In this document: piece after piece, positions 24,854 to 29,991 of the stretch
Numbering within the stretch: the first letter of the stretch is position 1
How the letters are laid out: every line of letters starts with the position of its first letter
From: Candidatus Hodarchaeota archaeon
GTDB taxonomy: Archaea > Asgardarchaeota > Heimdallarchaeia > Hodarchaeales > Hodarchaeaceae
DNA: 29,991 nt
Reading direction: 5' to 3'
NCBI GenBank assembly: GCA_016839665.1
Contig: JAEOTU010000327.1
Coordinates: 1-29,991, forward strand
Position numbers and translations under genes: made by a program
Notes under the pieces: model-generated
What the model saw: only the letters and a program-made list of their open reading frames with translations
Told to the model about the DNA's origin: nothing
The model's database searches: none

Positions 24854-26164
24854 TTATTTTTCTAAACCAACAACTTTTCTATCAACATTACATATATTGA
24901 GTGCTGCTAAAGCAAAAATCTGTGTTGCTCTTCTAAGTTGATTTACCTCTAAATATTCTAATGGAGAGTGTGCACCTCCATTACCTGGACCGAAATTTAT
25001 CGCTGGAACTCCTGCATCATTTACGAAAAGAGCTGCATCTGTCCAACCTTTAAACCCAACTACTTTGGGGAAAGTTCCTGTAACTTCTTTTATGCTTTGG
25101 TTAAATTTTTCCACAACAAGCGAATTTTGCGAAATTTCTGCTGGAAGTCCTTCTAAAGTGACTTCCCCATATTTTGAAGAGCAAGATTTTATCTGTGTAG
25201 CAATTGAAACATCGATTTCAGGCTCTTCTTTCTTTAGTTCGAAAACCATCTCATTAACGATTTGTTCAAGCTGCTTTCTTGTATAATGTGTGTTGTAACG
25301 AATTCTCACAGAAATTTCACAGTGATCTGGCACCACATCCCCATAAGTTCCTCCTTCAATCTTGCTAATATTCATCACAGAATGTCCTAGAAGACTATGT
25401 TCCTTTATTTCAAGCATAGGTTTTAGCTGACTTTCTAAAGCGTTTATGATTCGAGTGGCTTTCACTATTGCATTTATGCCTTTTTCCGGTTCGCCAGAAT
25501 GAGCTGTACGTCCTTTAATTGTTATATGAAAATCCCAACTTCCTCGATTTGCGATCGCTATATTGAGCTGAGTCGCTTCACCGATTACAGCATAATCTGC
25601 ACTTGGTCCATTGCGAATTATATCTTTTGTACCTATAGAGCAACTACCTTCTTCTCCTACGACTCCGGTAAAAATTAGATCACCCTTTAATTCTACATCT
25701 GAGTTTTTTATGGCTTCCATTGCAACAATCATGGAAGCTATGCCACCTTTCATGTCACAGGAGCCTCTTCCAAATATTTTTCCATTTTTAATTTTAGCAG
25801 AATATGGTTTATGAGCCATGGGACCATTAGTTGTCCATCCATAGATAGGGACAGTATCGATATGACCATTCAACATGAGGCTGCAGCCATCTCCAGAACC
25901 ATCGATTTTCGCGATAACATTTGGTCGGTCTTCTGCAACTTCTCTTAGGTGTACGTCAATTCCTGATTTCTCAAATCTGGCAGCTATGTATTCAGCTATT
26001 CTCCTTTCCTGCTCAGGAATATCCCTATGGCTTGGAATTTTGATTAATTCTCTTGTTAATGAGATAACATTCTTGAAATTGATTTTGTTAATGATTGCAT
26101 CTTTAATATCCTTCATAATTTTCGTAACCAACGAGCTAAACAGTGATTCACCGGGCTTAAACAT
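24854..26164 (-). CDS. M20 family metallo-amidohydrolase (ArgE/DapE/ACY1 type)
   Basis: The 436-residue protein has all M20 landmarks: His101 and Asp103 in LMLNGHIDTVP, bridging Asp136 in GRGSCDMKGG, the catalytic Glu pair 170/171 in VVGEEGSCSIG, Glu195 in VIGEATQLN, and a C-terminal His in GNGGAHSPLEYLEV. A dimerisation domain occupies the middle (RGSWDFHITIKGRTAHSGEPE onward). Such enzymes split N-acyl amino acids, carbamoyl compounds or dipeptides with two zinc ions; the substrate is not clear, so I do not name it argE or dapE. ATG 26164 is used here; the in-frame Met17 is an alternative. A TATA-like element at 26190-26197 fits a leaderless start at 26164. Confidence 0.9.
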   Translation of the reverse strand: MFKPGESLFSSLVTKIMKDIKDAIINKINFKNVISLTRELIKIPSHRDIPEQERRIAEYIAARFEKSGIDVHLREVAEDRPNVIAKIDGSGDGCSLMLNGHIDTVPIYGWTTNGPMAHKPYSAKIKNGKIFGRGSCDMKGGIASMIVAMEAIKNSDVELKGDLIFTGVVGEEGSCSIGTKDIIRNGPSADYAVIGEATQLNIAIANRGSWDFHITIKGRTAHSGEPEKGINAIVKATRIINALESQLKPMLEIKEHSLLGHSVMNISKIEGGTYGDVVPDHCEISVRIRYNTHYTRKQLEQIVNEMVFELKKEEPEIDVSIATQIKSCSSKYGEVTLEGLPAEISQNSLVVEKFNQSIKEVTGTFPKVVGFKGWTDAALFVNDAGVPAINFGPGNGGAHSPLEYLEVNQLRRATQIFALAALNICNVDRKVVGLEK

Positions 26165-26189
26165 TTACTAATGAAGATGAGAGTTACGA

Positions 26190-26197
26190 ATTATAGA
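26190..26197 (-). promoter_or_regulatory. TATA-like box of the M20 gene
   Basis: On the minus strand CTATAATT lies about 26 nt before the ATG at 26164, the distance expected when transcription begins at the start codon. Confidence 0.35.
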
Positions 26198-26252
26198 ACA
26201 GAGTACTTCATGTAAAATTTGCATAGGCATATTAAACATTGAAATTGGTAAA

Positions 26253-26264
26253 AGTTAAAATATT
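26253..26264 (+). promoter_or_regulatory. TATA-like box of the cysteine synthase gene
   Basis: AGTTAAAATATT lies about 26-28 nt before the ATG at 26287, so transcription should begin at or just before the start codon. Confidence 0.4.
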
Positions 26265-26286
26265 CTATAGCAAAGCTTGAATTATT

Positions 26287-27237
26287 ATGAAAGTAGTTGA
26301 CAGTGTCCTTGACCTTATTGGTAAAACACCAATGGTTCGATTGAGAAACATTACCAAAGGTATTAAGGCTGATGTATTGACCAAGCTAGAATATCTAAAT
26401 CCTTCAGGCAGTATAAAAGATCGCATTGCGCTTAAGATGATTGAAGAAGCAGAAAAAAAAGGTGAATTAAAAAAAGGTTATAGAATTGTAGAGTCTAGCA
26501 CAGGTAATACAGGAATTGCTTTATCATTTGTGGGTGGATTAAAAGGATACGAAGTTACTATTTTTGAGACGATTCCTGGCAAGATGGATCGAGAAAGAGT
26601 GAAGATGATGCTGGATTTCGGTGCCAAAGTTAAGCTAATAAGACCAGATGTTGAAGAGGGAGGAGGAGTACATGGCGCTGAAGTGGAATTACCAGGAAGA
26701 AAAATTTGTTTAGATTTAGAAAGGAAAGAAAAAAATGTATGGTGGGCTAGACAGTTCAGTAATCCAGCAAATGTAAAGGCTCATAATGAGACTGGACGAG
26801 AAATACTAAAGCAGACTGATGGCAAAGTGGATGTTTTTGTGGCTGCAATAGGAACTGGAGGTACATTGATGGGAATTTCAGAGGTTCTTAAAGCTAACAT
26901 ACCAAATGTAAAAATTGTTGGAGTTCAACCTAAAGGATCAAAGTTTTCAATAATTCCAGACCAACCATATCCAAAAACTGACATAAGTGGAGGTTTAATC
27001 TCTAATATGCTGAGGAGGAATTTAGTTGATGAAGTTATCACTCTCAATAATGAAGAAGCGGTTAATATGACTCACAGGTTATGGAATGAGGAAGGTTTAT
27101 TCGCAGGAGTTTCATCGGGAGCTAATGTTGCAGTTTCATTGCAACAGGCAACTTATTTGAAAAAAGGTCAGAAGGTTGTTACTATTTTAGCTGATAGTGG
27201 AAATAGATATATCACGGAAGAGCGTTTCGTGACTTAA
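26287..27237 (+). CDS. PLP-dependent cysteine synthase family protein
   Basis: The 316-residue product has the fold-type II layout of CysK/CysM and CBS. The PLP lysine is Lys44 in NPSGSIKDR, the substrate-binding loop is SSTGNTGIALS, the phosphate loop is GTGGTLMG, and the C-terminal SSGANVAV completes the cofactor site. Family length is usual. It probably makes cysteine from an activated serine (O-acetyl- or O-phosphoserine) and sulfide, but a cystathionine synthase-like or diaminopropionate-type role cannot be excluded. No cysE or sulfur gene lies next to it. It is monocistronic, with a clear leaderless-type promoter, and its stop overlaps the convergent ParB-like gene by 4 bp. Confidence 0.87.
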   Translation: MKVVDSVLDLIGKTPMVRLRNITKGIKADVLTKLEYLNPSGSIKDRIALKMIEEAEKKGELKKGYRIVESSTGNTGIALSFVGGLKGYEVTIFETIPGKMDRERVKMMLDFGAKVKLIRPDVEEGGGVHGAEVELPGRKICLDLERKEKNVWWARQFSNPANVKAHNETGREILKQTDGKVDVFVAAIGTGGTLMGISEVLKANIPNVKIVGVQPKGSKFSIIPDQPYPKTDISGGLISNMLRRNLVDEVITLNNEEAVNMTHRLWNEEGLFAGVSSGANVAVSLQQATYLKKGQKVVTILADSGNRYITEERFVT

Positions 27238-27896
27238 GATGTTGCACGTATAACTTTGTTTTTTAGTGCATTTTGATTTTTGTGTGTGATTTTAATTTTT
27301 ATCTCACGTAGTTTTGAAACAAGAATTCTAGTGATTAGCATTTCTGATGAGATATTCATTAATTCTGCAACTTTTTCTATTTCGTCATAAAATTGTTTCT
27401 TTATTGTAAGGTTTACGAAATTGGTATTATTGTATTTGTGAACAATAATTATGTTATTTGGAGACGCAGAAACATTATTGGCTTTACGCTGTGTAGCCAA
27501 TCTACCTTTCATTGATTGCAGATTATCTTTAAATTTTGCAGGGAGATATTTGACTACCCAATTGTAGCTCATACCTGTATCCTCTGCAATCTTTTTAGAG
27601 ATATTTCCCGGTTCAATTCCCTCACTTTGATAGATTTTAGCAAGTTCTGAAAGTGTTTTTGATTTTTCACTAGAAGAAGTTACTCTTCTGCAAGAGTTAC
27701 TGATTATCTTGACAATTAATGCGCTTTTTTTATTCTTAACATTACAAAGTTTAATTTTCTTCCAGTTTCTATCTACATTGAATCTATGATTTCCATCAAT
27801 TATATTCCCAGAATTGTCAACTAGAATTGGGTACAACTGCCCTATTTGACTGACTGATTTCTTAATTTCTTCTACGACAGCTTTGGAGAGTCCCAA
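27234..27896 (-). CDS. ParB/sulfiredoxin-like domain protein, possible shortened N-terminus
   Basis: The 220-residue product has a ParB-type N-terminal domain: IKKSVSQIGQLYPILVDNSG followed by NIIDGNHRF, the nucleotide-binding box of ParB/Srx folds. Residues about 80-130 (LAKIYQSEGIEPGNISKKI, then MSYNWVVKYLP) look like a helix-turn-helix. The C-terminal 70 residues (FVNLTIKKQFYDEIEKVAELMNI) resemble a ribbon-helix-helix or coiled region. The frame starts at TTG 27896 right after an in-frame TGA, and the usual beginning of ParB domains before the SI..IGQ helix is missing; the +1 frame upstream encodes KLPDRDEI, so a frameshift or a different start is possible. No ParA is nearby. It is probably a DNA-binding regulator. 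Confidence 0.65.
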   Translation of the reverse strand: MGLSKAVVEEIKKSVSQIGQLYPILVDNSGNIIDGNHRFNVDRNWKKIKLCNVKNKKSALIVKIISNSCRRVTSSSEKSKTLSELAKIYQSEGIEPGNISKKIAEDTGMSYNWVVKYLPAKFKDNLQSMKGRLATQRKANNVSASPNNIIIVHKYNNTNFVNLTIKKQFYDEIEKVAELMNISSEMLITRILVSKLREIKIKITHKNQNALKNKVIRATS

Positions 27897-28224
27897 AGGA
27901 TCTCATCTCGATCTGGTAATTTAATTATAAAAAACAAGAATTAATATTTTTCGTTTTACTAATGCTAAAAATTGTTTTAATGATATTTAATTCGTTGATT
28001 AATTTATTATTAACAATATTCACATACTTGAACTATCTAGATCCAATAATTTAATAAAACAACTAAAATCAGAAATATGGAAAACTAGACTTAATTAGAG
28101 TAGTTGTTGTTCCCCGACAAAAAAAGATCGTTGTGATACGTTACATAAATACCTTTAATTATAAAAATTAATTTTAAATTATTAGCCATAATGCTTTTAT
28201 TGATTCAGTGTCCACCACATCAAT
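27897..28224. other. AT-rich intergenic region, 328 nt, divergent promoters
   Basis: The stretch separates the ParB-like and Lrp genes. It contains very AT-rich DNA with TATA-like boxes near both ends: TTTTTTATAATT on the minus strand near 27925 and CTTTTATTG (28194-28202) on the plus strand. No open frame of usable length, tRNA or clear structured RNA is seen. Confidence 0.55.
28194..28202 (+). promoter_or_regulatory. TATA-like box of the first Lrp gene
   Basis: CTTTTATTG lies about 26 nt before the ATG at 28225, consistent with a leaderless transcript. Confidence 0.35.
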
Positions 28225-28719
28225 ATGAAGAAAATGAAAGACATCGACTATAAAATAATGGCAGAGTTAATTAAAAACGCAAAAGTTAGTGACAGAAAAT
28301 TAGCTTCCAAGTTAGATGTCTCCCAACCCACAGTTACTCGAAGGAGAGCCATGTTAGAAAGGGAACAATTACTTGACTACACTGCTTTACCAAACTTTAA
28401 TAAATTAGGGTTTGATATGATGATCTTCACTTTTCTGAGCGGAAGCCATACAGAACCATCTGAATTTTTTCAAAAACTAAATAATTTCGTAAAGAACAAC
28501 TCAAATGTAATATATTCATCTGGAGGTTATGGTCTACAAATGGAATTCATCGTCATATCAATCCACCGAAACTATTCACATTATGCTAAATTTCGAAAAG
28601 ATCTTCACAGTGCTTTAGTAGGTCAACTCAAAGTTATGCAAACGTTCATCGTTAGCTTTAGTGGCAATACTGTTTTGAAGAATTTAAGTTTCAACAATTT
28701 TGTAAATGAAATACATTAA
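28225..28719 (+). CDS. Lrp/AsnC-like transcriptional regulator
   Basis: The 164-residue protein begins with an AsnC-type winged helix-turn-helix: IDYKIMAELIKNAKVSDRKLA, then LDVSQPTVTRRRAMLE as the recognition helix region, and LLDYTALPNFNKLGFDM as the hinge. The C-terminal domain (about residues 66-155) is only distantly like the RAM ligand-binding domain, with VIYSSGGYGLQMEFIVISIHRNY and TFIVSFSG. It lacks the usual glycine-rich effector loop pattern, so its effector is unclear. It stands alone between two AT-rich gaps. It is probably a local or global transcription factor; targets cannot be told. Confidence 0.8.
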   Translation: MKKMKDIDYKIMAELIKNAKVSDRKLASKLDVSQPTVTRRRAMLEREQLLDYTALPNFNKLGFDMMIFTFLSGSHTEPSEFFQKLNNFVKNNSNVIYSSGGYGLQMEFIVISIHRNYSHYAKFRKDLHSALVGQLKVMQTFIVSFSGNTVLKNLSFNNFVNEIH

Positions 28720-29033
28720 AGTCTGATATTATACTAACACTTTTCATATAAATAGTCAAATTTGAACTTTTTGGCTTTATAATTAATGTATCTTTTTATA
28801 CTTTACAACCATACTGTATTTCCATCATCATATTCCGATAATAATTTACTAAAACTTATTTAGTCAATATAAAGAATTTGAGGATTGATTATTTGTTATA
28901 CATATTATTAAATTAATAATACAAATTTTTATAAAAATTAGCATTATACATTAAGAGTTCTTCTAAATATGTATATAGAAATATTTCTGCTTGAATTCAC
29001 TGCAGAACATCTCAACGAAGGGATTAGCCAACT
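28720..29033. other. AT-rich intergenic region, 314 nt, with a perfect AT palindrome
   Basis: This region lies between the convergent ends of the two Lrp/AsnC genes and has no supportable open frame or RNA gene. It contains a perfect 9-bp inverted repeat with a one-base centre (28903-28921). The rest is low-complexity AT-rich DNA. Confidence 0.55.
28903..28921. repeat. Perfect 19-nt AT palindrome
   Basis: TATTATTAA and TTAATAATA are exact inverted repeats around a single A. Lrp-type factors bind AT-rich palindromes, but the position between two convergent gene ends is not that of a promoter operator. It could be chance in such AT-rich DNA. Confidence 0.35.
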
Positions 29034-29510
29034 TCATATAAGTACATCTGTGGTTTCTTTTACTGTTTCATAGACTAAACAGCTTAATGTATTTTCAATT
29101 CCTTCAACTGTTCTTAGCCTGTCCATCACAAGTTTTCCTAATGTGTCAACATGGTCGGTTCTTATTTTGATAAGAATGTCCCAACTTCCAGTTATTATGT
29201 GTACTTCTTGTACTTCCTGGATAGTTGCAATCTGTTTTGCCACATCCCGCTGTGAGAGTGGTTTCTCTCTACCTCCTGGTCGATAGACAAATGACATTAA
29301 GATGAAAGCAGTTGTTCCTTTGTCAAGTTTTTTTGAATCTAAGATTGCTTTATATCGCCTTATTATTCCTAGGTCTTCCATCCTCTTTATCTTTGAGTAG
29401 ACGGTGGTTATTGGGCTACCTATTTTTCTAGCGATTTCCTTCGCTGGTTTTTTACAGTTGTCTTGTAATATTTTAAGTATTTTCGTATCTTTGACATCTA
29501 ATGGTTTCAT
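29034..29510 (-). CDS. AsnC/Lrp family transcriptional regulator
   Basis: The 158-residue protein has the full AsnC/Lrp layout. Residues about 5-50 are the winged helix-turn-helix (LDVKDTKILKILQDNCKKP, then IGSPITTVYSKIKRMEDLGII). The ligand-binding RAM domain follows from about residue 65 (FILMSFVYRPGG), with VQEVHIITGSWDILIKIRT as the central strand pair and GIENTLSCLVYE near the end. It is divergent from the archaeal asparagine synthetase gene, as asnC and asnA are in Escherichia coli, and may sense asparagine or a related amino acid (inference). A TATA box at 29531-29540 is about 26 nt before the ATG. Confidence 0.88.
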   Translation of the reverse strand: MKPLDVKDTKILKILQDNCKKPAKEIARKIGSPITTVYSKIKRMEDLGIIRRYKAILDSKKLDKGTTAFILMSFVYRPGGREKPLSQRDVAKQIATIQEVQEVHIITGSWDILIKIRTDHVDTLGKLVMDRLRTVEGIENTLSCLVYETVKETTDVLI

Positions 29511-29530
29511 GAGGTAATTTTTATGATGAA

Positions 29531-29540
29531 TATATAAAAA
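29531..29540 (-). promoter_or_regulatory. TATA box of the AsnC/Lrp gene
   Basis: On the minus strand TTTTTATATA is centred about 26 nt before the ATG at 29510, the textbook archaeal spacing for a leaderless mRNA. Confidence 0.5.
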
Positions 29541-29580
29541 TCTTGTGTAATTTCGTATTTTTCACATTTTTTTTCAAGAT

Positions 29581-29589
29581 AATTTAATG
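29581..29589 (+). promoter_or_regulatory. TATA-like box of the asparagine synthetase gene
   Basis: AATTTAATG is centred about 28 nt before the ATG at 29615. With the opposite TATA box at 29531-29540, it makes a compact divergent promoter of about 100 nt between regulator and target gene. Confidence 0.4.
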
Positions 29590-29614
29590 AATAGGTAGAG
29601 ATACTATATTTTTC

Positions 29615-29991
29615 ATGGATCACCAAGATCTGAGCTCACTGGAATCCGTTAAGTTTAGATTCAGTGCAATTAGGCATCCGAAGACGAAGTTAATTTTAAA
29701 GATTCAAGACCAAATCCTCACATCCATTAGAGCATTCTTAAGAGATAATGGTTTTTATTGAGATACTAGCACCCATAATCGGACCTGCAACAGATCCTGG
29801 AATACGTGGAGCGAAACAGGTTTGTATTGACTATTACGGTGCATCTTTCAAGATAATGAGTAGCATGATACTTTACAAGCAGATGATTATTTCATCGTTT
29901 GAAAAGGTGTTTGCTTTATCGCCAAACCTTCGTCTAGAGCATCCTAAAAGTGTAAAAACTGCTAGGCATTTGGTTGAGTTCAGACAAATTG
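29615..29991 (+). pseudogene. Archaeal AspRS-like asparagine synthetase, 5' part, frame broken at a T run (partial)
   Basis: From ATG 29615 a 48-codon frame (MDHQDLSSLESVKFRFSAIR...FLRDNGFY) ends at TGA 29759-29761. The protein continues in another frame with ...NGFIEILAPIIGPATDPGIRG, ILYKQMIISSFEKVFALSPN and KTARHLVEFRQI to the window end. These are motif 1 and 2 regions of the archaeal class II aspartyl-tRNA-synthetase paralogue that makes asparagine from aspartate and ammonia. The shift occurs at five T's (29752-29756); four T's would restore one frame. It could be a sequencing error, a real pseudogene or a slippery site. The adjacent divergent AsnC regulator supports the asparagine link. 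The C-terminus lies beyond the window. Confidence 0.75.

Noticed and set aside
1..29991. CRISPR arrays, insertion sequences, prophage genes or tRNA genes
   Set aside because: I found no regularly spaced repeats, transposase, integrase, phage structural genes or tRNA-like TPsiC/acceptor pairs on reading both strands.

Overview
The window looks like chromosomal DNA from an anaerobic, AT-rich archaeon, possibly Bathyarchaeia or a related Thermoproteota lineage; that placement is inference, since no rRNA or other marker is present. The evidence for an archaeon is a pilin-type class III signal on a DUF2341 protein, TATA-type boxes about 26 nt before probable leaderless starts, many TTG/GTG starts with GGTGA-like ribosome sites, a tungsten-type aldehyde:ferredoxin oxidoreductase, a FwdF-like polyferredoxin, and an archaeal AspRS-derived asparagine synthetase next to an AsnC/Lrp regulator. 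I see no rRNA, tRNA, CRISPR array or insertion sequence.

Layout. 1-680 (-): 5' part of a secreted or pilin-like DUF2341 protein. 1196-2575 (+): GlcD-type FAD oxidase. 2639-8353 (-): complete peptide/opine-type ABC transporter operon in the order dppD-dppF-dppA-dppB-dppC. 8484-9707 (+): creatinase-like M24 protein, divergent from the transporter. 9788-11020 (-): Tm-1/UPF0261 protein. 11233-13164 (+): Fe-S/FMN/FAD enoate reductase of the old yellow enzyme class. 13291-15060 (+): PEP-hydrolase-like TIM barrel followed by a short-chain epimerase/dehydrogenase. 15186-18413 (-): aldehyde:ferredoxin oxidoreductase followed by an MmgE/PrpD protein. 18503-19450 (+): polyferredoxin with six [4Fe-4S] motifs. 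19439-23558 (-): M24 peptidase, FrdA-like flavoprotein, 2Fe-2S protein and four-cluster ferredoxin. 23637-24824 (+): MFS transporter. 24854-26164 (-): M20 amidohydrolase. 26287-27237 (+): cysteine synthase family protein. 27234-27896 (-): ParB-like protein. Then come two Lrp/AsnC regulators and the 5' end of an asparagine synthetase gene whose frame is broken at a T run.

How the genes may work together. The left and middle parts read as a catabolic and redox island. A binding-protein transporter imports a peptide or small amidated compound. M24 and M20 enzymes could cleave it. Dehydratase-, enoate-reductase- and flavoprotein-type enzymes (PrpD, OYE, FrdA-like) could process the carbon skeleton, with electrons passing through AOR, the polyferredoxin and a split Fe-S relay. 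The substrate cannot be read from the sequence. The most unusual points are the FrdA-like enzyme with separated 2Fe-2S and four-cluster Fe-S partners, the creatinase-like M24 protein that lost most of its metal ligands, the two halves of the plant Tm-1 resistance protein encoded as separate nearby genes, and the asparagine synthetase frameshift.
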